From the NCBI GenBank assembly GCA_027533455.1, contig JAPZUC010000002.1, forward strand, positions 496,001-560,000: DNA of 64,000 bases, in the 5' to 3' direction. This DNA comes from Porphyrobacter sp. Lineage in GTDB: Bacteria; Pseudomonadota; Alphaproteobacteria; Sphingomonadales; Sphingomonadaceae. The notes beneath the pieces were generated by a model that saw only the letters and a program-made list of their open reading frames with translations, was not told the DNA's origin and did not search any database. Each line of letters starts with the position of its first letter. Positions within the stretch are counted from its first letter, which is position 1. Positions 54,330 to 64,000 of this stretch are shown here, piece by piece. Position numbers and translations under genes: made by a program.

Positions 54330-55766
54330 TCAGGCGGCCTGCGCGTCGAGCCGGGCAAGTGCCTCGTCTCGACCGAGCAGGACCAGAACATCGAAAATAC
54401 CGGGTGATGTGGTTGTCCCGGTCAGCGCCGCGCGCATCGGCTGCGCCAGCTTGCCGAGACCCAATCCCAGTTCCTCGGAAAGCGCCTTCGTAGTGGCTTC
54501 GAGCGCCTCGCTTGTCCAGTCGTTTTCCGCCCTGAGCGCCTCGTAAATCTTGCGTAAAATCGAACGTGCATCGCCTTCGAGGAGGCTTGCCGCCTTCTCG
54601 GTCATTTCGAGCGGGTGCTTGGCGAACAGGAATGCTGCCCCTTCAACCACTTCGTTCAGGTTCTTGGCGCGAACCTTTAGAACCGGCATGGCGCGAGTGA
54701 GAAGATCGACATCCGCGTGATCACCGATGCGGGCGGCCACCAGCGCGGCCAGGCGGGAATCATCTGCCTCGCGCAGGTAATGGCCATTCAGGTTTTCCAG
54801 CTTCTTGAGGTCGAACCGCGAGGGACTTTTGCCCACGCCATCGAGATCGAACAGCTGCGTCGCCTCTTCGCGGGTGATCTCCTCCCGGTCCCCGTGCCCC
54901 CAGCCGAGACGCAGCAGGTAGTTGAACAGTGCCTCGGGCAGGATGCCGAACTCGTCACGATAGGCCTCGACCCCGAGCGCGCCGTGACGCTTCGACAACT
55001 TCGCGCCATCGCTGCCGTGGATCAGAGGGATGTGAGCGTAGACGGGATCGGGCCAGTTGCCCTCGATGGCGGCCATCGCGCGTATGATCGGCAACTGACG
55101 GAACGCATTGTTGAGATGATCGTCGCCGCGGATCACATGGGTCACGCCCATGTCGTGATCGTCGACCACCACCGCGAGCATATAGGTCGGCGTGCCGTCG
55201 GCGCGCAGGATGATGTAGTCGTCGATTTCTTCGTTCTTCACCGTGACTGCACCCTGCACACGGTCGTGGATCGTCACCTCGCCCTCGGTAGGTGTCTTGA
55301 GGCGGATGGTGAAGGGCGCGCCCTTGGGCGCCTCCGAGGGATCGCGGTCGCGCCAACGCCCATCGTAACGCAGCGGTTTCTTGTTGGCGCGCTGCTCCTC
55401 GCGCATCGCCTCGAGCTCTTCGGAGGTGGCGAAGCACTTGTAGGCGTGGCCCGCCTTCAGCAGTTGCCAGGCAACCTCGGCATGGCGCTCGGCGCGGTCG
55501 GACTGGAACACGGGGGGGGCATCATAATCGAGCCCGAGCCAGTCGAGGCCCTCGATGATGGCATCAATGGCCTCCTGGGTGGAGCGTTTGCGGTCGGTGT
55601 CCTCGATCCGCAGCAGCGTCCGTCCGCCGTGGTGACGGGCATAAAGCCAGTTGAACAGCGCAGTGCGCGCCCCCCCGATGTGCAGGAAGCCGGTCGGCGA
55701 GGGCGCGAAGCGGGTCACGACTTCGCCTGTGGGCTCCGCGACGGGGATGCTGCTTTCGCTTGCCAT
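54330..55766 (-). CDS. gltX: Glutamyl-tRNA synthetase
   Basis: A 478-residue class I synthetase. [20 protein letters not shown] holds the HIGH-type motif, and [19 protein letters not shown] the KMSKS-type motif. [16 protein letters not shown] and [14 protein letters not shown] are typical, and the anticodon-binding C-terminus is helical. The start [17 protein letters not shown] at 55766 is chosen because the frame open upstream overlaps the divergent comEC coding region. Whether it is discriminating or non-discriminating is not clear. Confidence 0.95.
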   Translation of the reverse strand: MASESSIPVAEPTGEVVTRFAPSPTGFLHIGGARTALFNWLYARHHGGRTLLRIEDTDRKRSTQEAIDAIIEGLDWLGLDYDAPPVFQSDRAERHAEVAWQLLKAGHAYKCFATSEELEAMREEQRANKKPLRYDGRWRDRDPSEAPKGAPFTIRLKTPTEGEVTIHDRVQGAVTVKNEEIDDYIILRADGTPTYMLAVVVDDHDMGVTHVIRGDDHLNNAFRQLPIIRAMAAIEGNWPDPVYAHIPLIHGSDGAKLSKRHGALGVEAYRDEFGILPEALFNYLLRLGWGHGDREEITREEATQLFDLDGVGKSPSRFDLKKLENLNGHYLREADDSRLAALVAARIGDHADVDLLTRAMPVLKVRAKNLNEVVEGAAFLFAKHPLEMTEKAASLLEGDARSILRKIYEALRAENDWTSEALEATTKALSEELGLGLGKLAQPMRAALTGTTTSPGIFDVLVLLGRDEALARLDAQAA

Positions 55767-55832
55767 TGGCCTTAATTTCCTGTTCACTTTGAGCGGCTTG
55801 CGTAGGGGCATGGCCGGTCGGGGGACGAGCCG

Positions 55833-58133
55833 ATGCGCGATGTGCCGATCATTCCGATGGGAGAGGACCCGGGCAGCCCAGATGCCGCCGGAGACCCGCC
55901 GTCGCGCCCTTGGCAAACCGCGCGACGCTTGTCCAGCACCGGCGGCGTAGGGCGGTACGCCGATGCCGCCGAGCGCTTTCTGGCAAGTGCTGGCTTCGAG
56001 CGGGCGCCGTGGCTTGCGGTGGTCTTTGCAGCCGGGATCACGGCTTGGTTCGTGTTGCCGGAGCAATGGCAGTGGATTGCCGCGCTTGCCGCCGGCGTGG
56101 GGCTGGCGCTGGGCGCTGTGGCGGTCTGGCCGCATGGCAGCGCGGCTGACGAGACACGAGCGAACTTGCGCCTCGCGCTCGTCGCCTGCGGGATGATCTT
56201 CGCACTCGGCGTCGGCACGGTCTGGACAAGGTCCGCGATCGTCGGGACTGTGCCCATCGCCCGGCCAGGCGTTATTCTCATCGAAGGGCGGGTGCTCGCC
56301 CGCGAGGACCAGCCGGCCGAGCGGCGTCTGCGCCTGACGCTGGCCATGCGCGATGCGGAGGCGGGCGTGGCGCGCAAGGTGCGTGTCAATGTGCCGTTCG
56401 ATGCGCTCGGGCCGGAGGGGCCGCCCGCGGGCCTCGCCGAAGGTGCGGTGGTACGGCTGCGGGCGCGACTTATGCCGCCAGCCTCGCCGATGCTGCCGGG
56501 CGCCTACGACTTTGCCCGGGCCGCGTGGTTCCAGGGCCTGTCGGCGACGGGATCGATGGTCGGCCCGCTGGTGGTGGTCGAGCCTGACCCGGCCGGCGAT
56601 GGCCTTGCCAGCCTCCAGCGCGCCTTGGCTGGGCATATCAAGGCGCAGGTCTCGGGGTCCCCGGGCGCTATTGCAGCGGCCTTTGCCAGCGGTGATCGCG
56701 GCGGGATCAGCGATGCGGACGATACGGCGATGCGCGATTCGGGCCTCACCCATCTGCTCTCGATCAGCGGGCTGCACGTGAGCGCGGTGATCGCGGCCGC
56801 CTATTTCGCGGTGATGCGACTGCTGGCCCTCTGGCCCGCGCTCGCGCTGCGGGTGCGTCTGCCGATCGTCGCTGCGGCCACCGGCGCACTGGTCGGGGTC
56901 GGCTATACCCTCGTCACCGGCGCCGAGGTGCCCACGGTCAGGAGCTGCGTTGCCGCACTGCTGGTTCTGGGTGCGCTGGTTCTGGGGCGCGAGGCGCTGT
57001 CCTTGCGGATGGTCGCTGTGGCTGCCGGGTTCGTGCTGCTGCTATGGCCCGAGAGCGCGATCGGGCCGAGCTTCCAGATGAGCTTTGCCGCAGTGCTGGC
57101 GATCATTGCCCTGTCGAATAGCGCGCCAGTTAAAGCCTTTCTCGCCCCGCGCGAAGAGCCGTGGTGGCAGCGGATCGCGCGGCGAACTGTGATGCTGTTC
57201 GTTACCGGCGTGGTTATCGAACTCGCGCTGATGCCGGTCGTACTGTTCCACTTCCACCGCGCCGGGATGTACGGAGCATTGGCGAATGTGGTGGCAATCC
57301 CTTTAGTAACCTTCGTCTCCATGCCTCTGATTGCATTGGCACTGCTAGCCGATCTGGTGGGAGCAGGCGCTCCGTTCTGGTGGCTGGTCGAACGTTCGCT
57401 GGCGCTACTGCTGGGGATTGCGCACTTCACTGCAGGGCAGGCAGGGGCGGTGCAGTTGATGCCGCAGATCAGCGGGCTTTCGGTGGCGCTTTTTGCCGCT
57501 GGCGGCCTGTGGCTAGGCCTGTGGCGCGGGCGGATTCGGCTTGCAGGACTTGTGCCGGTTTCGCTTGCAAGCGTGTTGGTGGCGTTCAATCCGATTCCCG
57601 ACCTTTTGATCGCGGGCGACAGGCAGCAGGTGGGCATAACCATGACCGGCGTTGATGGTGAGCCCCGGCTCATCTCTCTGCGCGATAGCCGATCGTCCTA
57701 CACCCGCGACAATCTGATGGAGCTTGCGGGCGTCGGCGCAGTGCCTGTGCCTCTGGCTGACTGGCCGGGGGCACGCTGCTCCTCGGCGTTTTGTACGCTG
57801 ACCATCAGGCGCGGCGGGAGAGACTGGGAGCTACTCCTCGGGCGCGGCCGTGAGCGGGTGGAGGAAAGGGCGCTTGCGGCAGCTTGCGCCCGGGCCGACA
57901 TTGTCGTGTCCGAGCGCTTTCTCCCCCGTTCCTGCCGCCCGCGCTGGCTCAAGGCCGACCGCCGCTATCATGCGCAGTCGGGCGGGCTCGCCATCGATCT
58001 TGGGAGCGAGCGGATCACCACCGTGGCCGAGGGTCAGGGATCCCATGGCTGGTGGCGCGTGGAGGAGGATCCGTTTGGAAAACCTCGCCCGGAAGGCCCG
58101 GCTTCGGCAAGGCCGGGTCAAACGGCACCCTGA
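55833..58133 (+). CDS. ComEC/Rec2-like DNA-uptake membrane channel
   Basis: A 766-residue multi-helix protein. An N-terminal DUF4131-like OB region ([20 protein letters not shown]) is followed by the competence domain, with the signature [20 protein letters not shown] near residue 303 and [20 protein letters not shown]. About ten helices follow. The C-terminal part lacks the HxHxDH metal motif of a metallo-beta-lactamase domain; only a degenerate remnant remains ([14 protein letters not shown]). It would pass single-stranded DNA into the cell if natural transformation operates. Divergent from gltX. Confidence 0.87.
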   Translation: MRDVPIIPMGEDPGSPDAAGDPPSRPWQTARRLSSTGGVGRYADAAERFLASAGFERAPWLAVVFAAGITAWFVLPEQWQWIAALAAGVGLALGAVAVWPHGSAADETRANLRLALVACGMIFALGVGTVWTRSAIVGTVPIARPGVILIEGRVLAREDQPAERRLRLTLAMRDAEAGVARKVRVNVPFDALGPEGPPAGLAEGAVVRLRARLMPPASPMLPGAYDFARAAWFQGLSATGSMVGPLVVVEPDPAGDGLASLQRALAGHIKAQVSGSPGAIAAAFASGDRGGISDADDTAMRDSGLTHLLSISGLHVSAVIAAAYFAVMRLLALWPALALRVRLPIVAAATGALVGVGYTLVTGAEVPTVRSCVAALLVLGALVLGREALSLRMVAVAAGFVLLLWPESAIGPSFQMSFAAVLAIIALSNSAPVKAFLAPREEPWWQRIARRTVMLFVTGVVIELALMPVVLFHFHRAGMYGALANVVAIPLVTFVSMPLIALALLADLVGAGAPFWWLVERSLALLLGIAHFTAGQAGAVQLMPQISGLSVALFAAGGLWLGLWRGRIRLAGLVPVSLASVLVAFNPIPDLLIAGDRQQVGITMTGVDGEPRLISLRDSRSSYTRDNLMELAGVGAVPVPLADWPGARCSSAFCTLTIRRGGRDWELLLGRGRERVEERALAAACARADIVVSERFLPRSCRPRWLKADRRYHAQSGGLAIDLGSERITTVAEGQGSHGWWRVEEDPFGKPRPEGPASARPGQTAP

Positions 58134-58196
58134 GCCGAGTTATAGAGGGTCGAGAGGGGGTTTAAGCGGGGTCTGCAGGCGCGCGAAGGGCATGCG

Positions 58197-58219
58197 AAAA
58201 GGGGCGCCACTGGCGCCCC
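58197..58219 (-). terminator. lexA transcription terminator
   Basis: Read on the minus strand, GGGGCGCC-AGT-GGCGCCCC is a perfect 8-bp stem (58201-58208 with 58212-58219) followed by TTTT (58197-58200). It lies in the 173-base convergent gap between comEC and lexA and has the best T-run in the window. It may also stop the comEC transcript. Confidence 0.78.
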
Positions 58220-58306
58220 TCGAAATCCAACATAATTCAAATCACCGGGGACTCGGGTCAGGAATACCCCGGTCAGCGACGTCCCCAGCTTTCGACCTCT
58301 GGCGCC

Positions 58307-58993
58307 TCAGTGGTAGCGCCGAAGCAGGCCCGCAAGCTTGCCCTGCACTTCCACCTCGTCGGGGCGGTAGTATTGGGGGTCATAGGACGCATTGGCCGGA
58401 TCAAGCCGAACCTGGCCGCCTTCGCGGCGCAGATATTTGAGCGTCGCTTCCTCGCCGCGCACCAGTGCGACCACGATCTCGCCATCGCGCGCGCTGTTGG
58501 TCCGCTTCACCAGTGCGAAATCGCCGTCGAAGATTCCGGCATCGACCATCGAATCACCCGATACTTCTAGCGCGTAATGCTCCCCGGGGCCAAGCAAGGC
58601 GGCAGGAACCGGCAGGGTCGACTGGCCTTCCAGCGCTTCGATCGGCGCGCCTGCGGCAATCCGTCCGTGGAGCGGCAGCTCGATCACGTCGTTCGCCGCT
58701 TCCGGCGCACGCGCCGCAGGCGAAGGCATGGGAACCACATTCCCGCCCGCAGGTGCCGTGGCCCGCGCAGGCGTCGTGTCGCCGGGCTGGCGGATCACCT
58801 CGAGTGCGCGCGCCCGGTTGGGTAGACGGCGCAGGAACCCGCGTTCCTCCAGCGCAGAAATCAGCCGGTGCACGCCGGACTTGCTCTTGAGATCGAGCGC
58901 TTCCTTCATTTCCTCGAAACTCGGCGAGACGCCGGACTCTTCCAGCCGCTGCTGGATGAAAACAATGAGCTCGCGCTGCTTTGCGGTCAGCAT
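58307..58993 (-). CDS. lexA: LexA repressor
   Basis: A 228-residue SOS repressor. The winged-helix N-terminus has [20 protein letters not shown] and [20 protein letters not shown]. The self-cleavage site is A114-G115 (RIAAGAP). The catalytic dyad is S148 ([10 protein letters not shown]) and K186 (EATLKYL). The linker at residues 70-102 is Ala/Pro-rich. It represses DNA-repair genes until RecA-ssDNA triggers cleavage. A perfect operator lies upstream, indicating autoregulation. Confidence 0.97.
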   Translation of the reverse strand: MLTAKQRELIVFIQQRLEESGVSPSFEEMKEALDLKSKSGVHRLISALEERGFLRRLPNRARALEVIRQPGDTTPARATAPAGGNVVPMPSPAARAPEAANDVIELPLHGRIAAGAPIEALEGQSTLPVPAALLGPGEHYALEVSGDSMVDAGIFDGDFALVKRTNSARDGEIVVALVRGEEATLKYLRREGGQVRLDPANASYDPQYYRPDEVEVQGKLAGLLRRYH

Positions 58994-59121
58994 TGGTCAA
59001 ATCTCCTGTGGTCGCACCCACGCCGCACCCGTTGCCGGAAACGCCGTGCCAATCCCTTGCGTGCGCCAAGAGGCACCGTTCTTGGGTGCGTTGTGAGCAC
59101 TTGCCGTTCCGCCATTAAGGT

Positions 59122-59136
59122 GAACGAACAAGGAAC
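59122..59136 (-). promoter_or_regulatory. LexA box (GTTC-N7-GTTC)
   Basis: On the plus strand GAAC (59122-59125), seven bases, GAAC (59133-59136). On the minus strand this is a perfect GTTC-N7-GTTC, the direct-repeat operator of alphaproteobacterial LexA. It sits 129 bases upstream of the lexA start in the 198-base gap after moeA, as expected for self-repression. Confidence 0.9.
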
Positions 59137-59191
59137 AATTAGGCAACTGCGGAACGCTAGTCAAGCACGGTCGTCAGGCGAACCGCGCAAT

Positions 59192-60388
59192 TCAGCCATT
59201 CTGGAGGCGGAACACCCGGACAGGCTCGCCTGCGCGCAAGGCGGGGCTGTGCGCAGGGCGGTCGATCAGGCAGTCCGCCGCCGCCAGCGCGGAAAGCGCC
59301 GAGGAATCCTGCGATCCGGCAAGGCGCACTTCGTTACCCGCACGCACCGCGCGCAGAAACTCGCGGCGGGGGCCGATGGCCGGAAGATCCTCGCCCGCAA
59401 TCATCGTCACAGCGGTCGGCAGAGGATCAGGATCGCCCATTGCCTTGCGCACCAGCGGCAGCGCAAAAAGGAAGGCGGTCACGAAACTCGACACAGGGTT
59501 GCCGGGAAGGCCGAGGATCACCTGCGCTGCTCCGTCCTTCGGGCGCATGGCGACCAGCAGCGGCTTTCCCGGCTTGATTGCGATTTTCCAGAAGGCGATT
59601 TCGGCGCCCCAATCAGCCAGCGCGGGCTTGATAAGGTCGTGATCGCCCACCGATGCGCCGCCAGAGGTGATCAGGATGTCCGCGTCCGCTGCTTGTGCCA
59701 GTGCCTCGGCGAGTGCTTCGCGATTGTCGGGCACCGGGCCGATCCGCGTCACATCGCAGGCCAGATCATGAAGCATGGCCGCGATCATGGCCGCGTTGCT
59801 GGCGGGGATCTGGTGGGGAAGGCAGTGTGCCGGATCGCGGCTGAGTTCGTCGCCGCTGTCCATCACCGCCACGCGCGCCCGGCGGGCGACGGGGAGCGCC
59901 GCGTGCCCTCCGGCCAGCGCGAGTGCCAAGCGGGCAGGCGTAATGCGGGAGCCCTTGGTAAGCAGCAGGTCGCCCGCGTGGAAATCGAACCCGCGGGCGC
60001 GGATGTGGCGGCCCGCCGGGGGCACGAGGTCTGTGGCGGCGATCCGACCCGCCTCGTCCACGGCGTCCTCCTGCAACAGTACGCGGTCGGCACCCTGGGG
60101 GACAATCGCGCCGGTCGAGATCCGCACGCACGCGCCGGGGGCAAGAACATCGCGGTAGGGCGCCCCCGCGCGGCTTTCACCGGCCAGCGTCCACGCGCCT
60201 TCTCCGCCCGCCAGCGCATAGCCGTCCATCGCGGAAAGATCGGCGGGTGGCTGGGTGCGCGCGGCACGGAGGTCCTCGGCCAGATTACGGCCGAGCGCTT
60301 GTTCGGTCGGGATGGTCTCGGGCGGCAGCAGCGGCGCGAGGGCGAGCAGGCGGGCCTGCGCTTCCTCGAGGCCCAGCAGCGCGGTCAA
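59192..60388 (-). CDS. moeA: Molybdopterin molybdotransferase
   Basis: A 398-residue enzyme that inserts molybdate into MPT-AMP. The N-terminal domains contain [12 protein letters not shown] and [20 protein letters not shown]. The MoCF-like domain has [30 protein letters not shown] and [18 protein letters not shown]. It is coupled to moaC (ATGA overlap). No molybdoenzyme gene is visible in the window. Confidence 0.94.
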   Translation of the reverse strand: MTALLGLEEAQARLLALAPLLPPETIPTEQALGRNLAEDLRAARTQPPADLSAMDGYALAGGEGAWTLAGESRAGAPYRDVLAPGACVRISTGAIVPQGADRVLLQEDAVDEAGRIAATDLVPPAGRHIRARGFDFHAGDLLLTKGSRITPARLALALAGGHAALPVARRARVAVMDSGDELSRDPAHCLPHQIPASNAAMIAAMLHDLACDVTRIGPVPDNREALAEALAQAADADILITSGGASVGDHDLIKPALADWGAEIAFWKIAIKPGKPLLVAMRPKDGAAQVILGLPGNPVSSFVTAFLFALPLVRKAMGDPDPLPTAVTMIAGEDLPAIGPRREFLRAVRAGNEVRLAGSQDSSALSALAAADCLIDRPAHSPALRAGEPVRVFRLQNG

Positions 60389-60858
60389 AGGGAGGCTTTC
60401 CAGTCGCCTGATTTGCCGCCGGTCTTGGCGATCAGGCGCACCTCGGAGATGACCATACCCTTGTCGATCGCCTTGGCCATGTCGTAAATTGTGAGGAGCG
60501 CGATGGAAGTGGCTGTCATCGCTTCCATTTCAACGCCCGTCTTTCCCGTCAACGACGCGGTCGCGATGGCGCGGATGGCGTTGGCTTCGTAAGTGAAGTC
60601 GATGTCGACCGCCTCCAGCCCGAGCGGGTGGCACAGCGGGATCAGATCGCCGGTGCGCTTGGCGGCCATCATACCGGCAATGCGCGCGGTGCCAAGCACG
60701 TCGCCCTTGGGGACATCGCCCGCGCGGATCGCGGCGAGCGCCTCTGCCGACATGGCGATCCGCCCCGAGGCGACCGCACGGCGCGCCGTGGCGGGCTTGC
60801 CGCCGACATCGACCATGCGCGCGGCACCGCTTTCATCGAGGTGGGTGAGTTTGCTCAT
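60385..60858 (-). CDS. moaC: Cyclic pyranopterin monophosphate synthase
   Basis: A 157-residue MoaC, second step of molybdenum cofactor synthesis after Moa[38 protein letters not shown] and [20 protein letters not shown] contain the active-site His, Asp and Lys region; KTGGKSGDW is near the end. The start overlaps the trpC stop and the end overlaps the moeA start, so trp and moa/moe genes share one transcript. Confidence 0.96.
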   Translation of the reverse strand: MSKLTHLDESGAARMVDVGGKPATARRAVASGRIAMSAEALAAIRAGDVPKGDVLGTARIAGMMAAKRTGDLIPLCHPLGLEAVDIDFTYEANAIRAIATASLTGKTGVEMEAMTATSIALLTIYDMAKAIDKGMVISEVRLIAKTGGKSGDWKASL

Positions 60859-61655
60859 GCCGCCATATCTGCGCCGAGCAGGGCGCGGGTGGCACTCGCA
60901 ATATCGTCAGCCCGCATCAGGCTTTCGCCCACGAGGAACGTGCGGACGCCCGATGCTTCGAGCCGCTGGCAATCTGCATGGCTGTTGATCCCGCTCTCGC
61001 CCACGAGCAGCGTGCCTTCGGGCGCCAGCGGCGCGAGGCGCTCGGTGGTGGCGAGGCTGGTGGTGAAGGTCTTGAGATCGCGGTTGTTGACACCGATCAG
61101 GCGCGACTGGAGAACCTCGGCGGCGCGGGCCATCTCGGCCTCGTCGTGCACTTCGACCAGCACGTCCATGCCGTATTGGCGCGCTGCCAATTCGATCTCG
61201 GCCATCTGCGCGTCTTCCAGCGCGGCGACGATTATGAGAATCGCGTCGGCCCCGATCGCGCGTGCTTCGAGGCACTGCCACGGATCGACCATGAAGTCCT
61301 TACGCAGCACGGGCAGGGCGCAGGCCGCGCGGGCCTGCACGAGGTAATCCTCGTGCCCCTGGAAGTAGGGCGCGTCGGTGAGGACGGAAAGGCACGCAGC
61401 GCCGCCTGCTTCATAGGCGGCGGCATGATGGGCGGGATGGAAGTCGGCGCGGATCAGTCCCTTGGAGGGGCTGGCCTTCTTGACCTCGGCAATCAGGGCA
61501 TAGCCCGCGGCGGCGCGCGCACGCAGGGCAGCCTCGAACCCGCGCGGCGCGCTTTGTGCAGCGGCGGCGGCTTCCAGCGCGGCGGTGGTGGTCGCAGCCT
61601 TGCGGGCGGCGACTTCGAGGCGCTTGGTGGCGCAGATTTCTTCGAGTTTGTTCAT
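60855..61655 (-). CDS. trpC: Indole-3-glycerol phosphate synthase
   Basis: A 266-residue TIM-barrel enzyme of tryptophan synthesis. [15 protein letters not shown] holds the catalytic Lys, [20 protein letters not shown] a second, and [13 protein letters not shown] and [13 protein letters not shown] the phosphate loops. The start [12 protein letters not shown] is three codons inside the longest frame and fits the family. It lies 16 bases after trpD. Confidence 0.96.
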   Translation of the reverse strand: MNKLEEICATKRLEVAARKAATTTAALEAAAAAQSAPRGFEAALRARAAAGYALIAEVKKASPSKGLIRADFHPAHHAAAYEAGGAACLSVLTDAPYFQGHEDYLVQARAACALPVLRKDFMVDPWQCLEARAIGADAILIIVAALEDAQMAEIELAARQYGMDVLVEVHDEAEMARAAEVLQSRLIGVNNRDLKTFTTSLATTERLAPLAPEGTLLVGESGINSHADCQRLEASGVRTFLVGESLMRADDIASATRALLGADMAA

Positions 61656-61671
61656 CTCTCTCACTACGCGC

Positions 61672-62664
61672 TCACTTCGCCATGCCGATCCACCTGCCGA
61701 GCAGCGCGAGCGCGGCGCCGCTGTCGAGCGCCTCTGCTGCCATCGCCGCGCGTTCGCGCCAGTCGCTGCCGCGCTGCGCCACTGTCAGCGCGCCGGCTGC
61801 ATTGAACAGCACGGCGTCGCGATAGGGGCCTGGGGTGCCCATCAGCAGCGCCTTCAAGGCCGCTGCGTTGTGCTTGGCATCGTCGCCCCGGATTGCCTCG
61901 ATCGGTGCATGGGCGAGACCCGCTGTCGAGGCGTCGAGGCGCTCCATCGTGAAGGTGTTGCCGGTGACCACCGCCACTTCGTTTCCGCCCGCGAGGCTCA
62001 ACTCATCGAGGCCCTCGTCACCCGAGACGATCAGCGACTTGCCCGTGCCAAGCCGCGCCATCGCGCCCGCATAAATCGGCACATAGGCGGGCCGCGCGAT
62101 GCCGATCAGCTGGCTTTTCACTTTTGCCGGATTCGAAAGAGGACCCATCAGGTTGAAGATCGTGCGCTGGCCGATCCGCACCCGGATGGGTTGGATGCGC
62201 GCCATCGCGGGGTGGTGGTTCTTGGCAAAGAGGAAGCAGATGCCGATTTCGGCGAGCGTCTTTTCCGCTGTGCGACCGGCGGCGTCCATGTCGAGGCCGA
62301 GGGCTTCCAGCGTGTCCGCCGCGCCCGCCTTGGAACTTGCCGCGCGGTTGCCGTGCTTCGCGACCGGCACGCCGCAGGCCGCGACCACGAGGCTTACGGC
62401 GGTGGAGACGTTGAGGGTGTGGTGCCCGTCGCCGCCTGTGCCGCAGACGTCGATCGCGCCGTCAGGGGCCTCGATCGGGATCAGCCGTGAGCGCAGCGCC
62501 CGCGCAGCGCCGGCGATTTCATCCGCAGTCTCCCCGCGCGCCGACAGGGCGACGAGAAAGTCGGCGATCTCCTGCTCCGACGGCGCACCGTCGAGGAGCA
62601 CGCCGAATGCCGCCTCCGCCTCTGCTTCCGAGAGCGGCGTGGTCACATCAGGGAGCATGCTCAT
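61672..62664 (-). CDS. trpD: Anthranilate phosphoribosyltransferase
   Basis: A 330-residue type III nucleoside-phosphorylase-fold enzyme. [20 protein letters not shown] is the PRPP loop, [20 protein letters not shown] the anthranilate and pyrophosphate region, and [13 protein letters not shown] a conserved turn. The start [10 protein letters not shown] overlaps the trpG stop by four bases. Confidence 0.96.
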   Translation of the reverse strand: MSMLPDVTTPLSEAEAEAAFGVLLDGAPSEQEIADFLVALSARGETADEIAGAARALRSRLIPIEAPDGAIDVCGTGGDGHHTLNVSTAVSLVVAACGVPVAKHGNRAASSKAGAADTLEALGLDMDAAGRTAEKTLAEIGICFLFAKNHHPAMARIQPIRVRIGQRTIFNLMGPLSNPAKVKSQLIGIARPAYVPIYAGAMARLGTGKSLIVSGDEGLDELSLAGGNEVAVVTGNTFTMERLDASTAGLAHAPIEAIRGDDAKHNAAALKALLMGTPGPYRDAVLFNAAGALTVAQRGSDWRERAAMAAEALDSGAALALLGRWIGMAK

Positions 62665-63272
62665 GCGGTCGGCCTTGCGGGGAGCACAGGCTCCAACCCG
62701 CACAGCCGCACGAAATTGGCGAGCAAAGCATGGCCATGCTCGGTAGCGATGCTCTCGGGGTGGAACTGCACCGAGTGGATCGGGAGGGTCGCGTGACGGA
62801 AGCCCATGACGCTGAGGTGATCCGCGCCAGGTGTTTCCGCGTGGGCATTCGCGATCAGCTCTGCGGGCACATTCACCACTTCGAGGCTGTGATAGCGCGT
62901 CGCGATGAACGGCGAGGGCAGGCCAACGAACACCCCCGTCCCGTCATGCGTCACCGGCGAGGTCTTGCCATGCATCAGCCCGCCGCGCTGAACTGTCCCG
63001 CCGAAATGCTGACCGATTGCCTGATGGCCAAGGCAGACGCCCATCAAGGGCTTTCCTGCGTCGGCACAGGCCGCGACCAGATCGAGGCTGATGCCAGCCT
63101 CATTCGGCGTGCAGGGGCCGGGCGAGATCAGGAATCCGGCAGCATTCGTGCGCAAGGCCTCGGCGGCAGTCAGCGCGTCGTTGCGCTCGACGCGTACCTC
63201 GGCCCCCAGCTCCATCAGGTAATGGACGAGGTTGAAGGTGAAGCTGTCGTAATTGTCGATGACGAGGATCAT
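62661..63272 (-). CDS. trpG: Anthranilate/aminodeoxychorismate synthase glutaminase subunit
   Basis: A 203-residue class I glutamine amidotransferase supplying ammonia to TrpE (or PabB). The triad is C80 (MGVCLGHQAIG) with His and Glu in SVQFHPESIATEHG; SPGPCTPNEAG is the oxyanion segment. Start MILVIDNYDSFTFNL overlaps the stop of the next upstream gene (ATGA). It may serve both tryptophan and folate, since no second copy is visible here. trpE is expected outside the window. Confidence 0.95.
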   Translation of the reverse strand: MILVIDNYDSFTFNLVHYLMELGAEVRVERNDALTAAEALRTNAAGFLISPGPCTPNEAGISLDLVAACADAGKPLMGVCLGHQAIGQHFGGTVQRGGLMHGKTSPVTHDGTGVFVGLPSPFIATRYHSLEVVNVPAELIANAHAETPGADHLSVMGFRHATLPIHSVQFHPESIATEHGHALLANFVRLCGLEPVLPARPTA

Positions 63273-64000
63273 TCTGCCGTTGCCTCTGCCTCTGGCTGTG
63301 TCTTCTCGCGCTTTGTCACCACGATGACCGGGCCGATCCTGCCCTTGTCTAGCCGTCCGGTCGCCGGATCCCACAGCGAGGACACCGCGCCGTCGAGGTA
63401 AAGCGCATTGCTCACCTTCAGCACGTCACGGAAATAGCGGGCGAGCTGGCCGAAGCTGACCGGCGCTTCGGAGATAACGAAATGCGCCTTGCCCGACCCG
63501 TCGACGCCGACCGCGTTGCGGATCGCTTTCGAGGGGCCGTCGTCCTGGATTTCAGGGTGCAGTTTGCCATCCACCAGCAGCATCGGCCCGGACTGGGTGC
63601 CGAACTGCGGACGATCGCCCACGGTGTTGAAGAAGGTGTTGCTCCCCAGCACGTGCCACCCGGCACCGCTGCCGAAGAAAACGCCATTGGGCTTCATGTA
63701 GAAATTGCCTTCTCCGTCCCCACGGTTCAGCTCCTTCAGGCGCTCGCCGTTCTGGACGTAGTAGCCAATCGGCTTGAGGTCATCGCCATACATCCCGCCG
63801 TTCATGGCAAAGGCGATGGTGGAAGGATCGACGCTCGCCGCGAAGGCGGAAAGCGAAGCGAAGGGTTGCTTGTCCGCGCCTAGGTTGGCCATTTCGATGC
63901 GGTGCTGCGCGGGATCGGCCACGCAGTGGGTGAGGGCGACGCTTTCGAAGGTCACGCTCTCGCATGCCGACGGCCCGGCTGTTTCTGCGGGCGCAGTTGC
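63269..64000 (-). CDS. Phosphodiester glycosidase-like (NAGPA/DUF2233) exported protein, partial
   Basis: The frame is open to the right edge; the visible 243 residues end at 63269. FAMNGGMYGDDLKPIGYYVQ, MKPNGVFFG, TQSGPMLLVDGKLHPEI and NALYLDGAVSSLWDP are the core motifs of the phosphodiester glycosidase (NAGPA) fold. The N-terminal part near the edge (PAETAGPSACESVTFE) suggests an exported or lipoprotein leader outside the window. It is coupled to trpG, and alphaproteobacteria often carry it between trpE and trpG. Its role beside the trp genes is unknown. Confidence 0.85.
   Translation of the reverse strand, partial: ATAPAETAGPSACESVTFESVALTHCVADPAQHRIEMANLGADKQPFASLSAFAASVDPSTIAFAMNGGMYGDDLKPIGYYVQNGERLKELNRGDGEGNFYMKPNGVFFGSGAGWHVLGSNTFFNTVGDRPQFGTQSGPMLLVDGKLHPEIQDDGPSKAIRNAVGVDGSGKAHFVISEAPVSFGQLARYFRDVLKVSNALYLDGAVSSLWDPATGRLDKGRIGPVIVVTKREKTQPEAEATAE

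Noticed and set aside
1..64000. Insertion sequences, prophage, integrase or toxin-antitoxin genes
   Set aside because: No transposase, integrase, terminal inverted repeat or toxin family was recognised; composition is uniform.

Overview
The window looks like a chromosomal segment of a GC-rich alphaproteobacterium of the order Sphingomonadales, most likely Erythrobacteraceae (Erythrobacter/Porphyrobacter-like). The basis is codon usage, family resemblance of nearly every protein, the order nuoA-N / birA / coaX / RNase J / DUF1467, an alphaproteobacterial-type LexA box, and a GC-rich exosortase-A (XrtA) exopolysaccharide locus. This is inference from recognised families; no database search was possible. 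I see no rRNA, tRNA, insertion sequence, phage or CRISPR array. Genes are densely packed and most operons are coupled by ATGA or TGATG overlaps.

Region 1 (1-7464) is an XrtA/PEP-CTERM-type exopolysaccharide locus that appears to be decaying. A GNAT acyltransferase, an acyl-CoA ligase, a PLP-dependent decarboxylase, an AAA ATPase and a polysaccharide deacetylase are intact. Three deletion scars lie among them. The start of an exopolysaccharide-export lipoprotein is fused in frame to the end of an outer-membrane beta-barrel. The FemAB-like gene is frameshifted. The start of a TIGR03087-type glycosyltransferase is fused in frame to the end of an asparagine-synthase-like amidotransferase. No exosortase gene is present in the window.

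Region 2 (7461-27004) holds housekeeping and metabolic genes: zapE, a thioesterase, sdhB, an SDR enzyme, a methyltransferase, RNase E, an amidase, PBP1A, a secreted peroxiredoxin, prfB, a lipoprotein methyltransferase, a nitronate monooxygenase-like protein, a 2-hydroxyacid dehydrogenase, an SH3 protein, a thiolase and an aldehyde dehydrogenase.

Region 3 (27151-46097) is one long co-directional block. It carries all 14 complex I subunits (nuoA-N), then birA, coaX, RNase J and DUF1467. A small NTF2-like protein sits between nuoD and nuoE, and three nested tiny membrane proteins sit between nuoE and nuoF.

Region 4 (46094-52734) has a large membrane-anchored coiled-coil protein and a divergent group of signalling-like genes. 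The group consists of an Hpt-like protein lacking the phospho-histidine, a nucleotidyltransferase-like membrane protein, an all-helical protein, and a histidine-kinase-like protein that also lacks the phospho-histidine but keeps its ATP-binding boxes.

Region 5 (52771-64000) carries gltA, gltX, a ComEC-like channel, lexA with a perfect GTTC-N7-GTTC operator, moeA-moaC, and trpC-trpD-trpG ending in a partial phosphodiester glycosidase-like gene. The best candidates for something undescribed are the scarred XrtA locus, the histidine-less phosphorelay-like operon and the micro-proteins inside the complex I operon.
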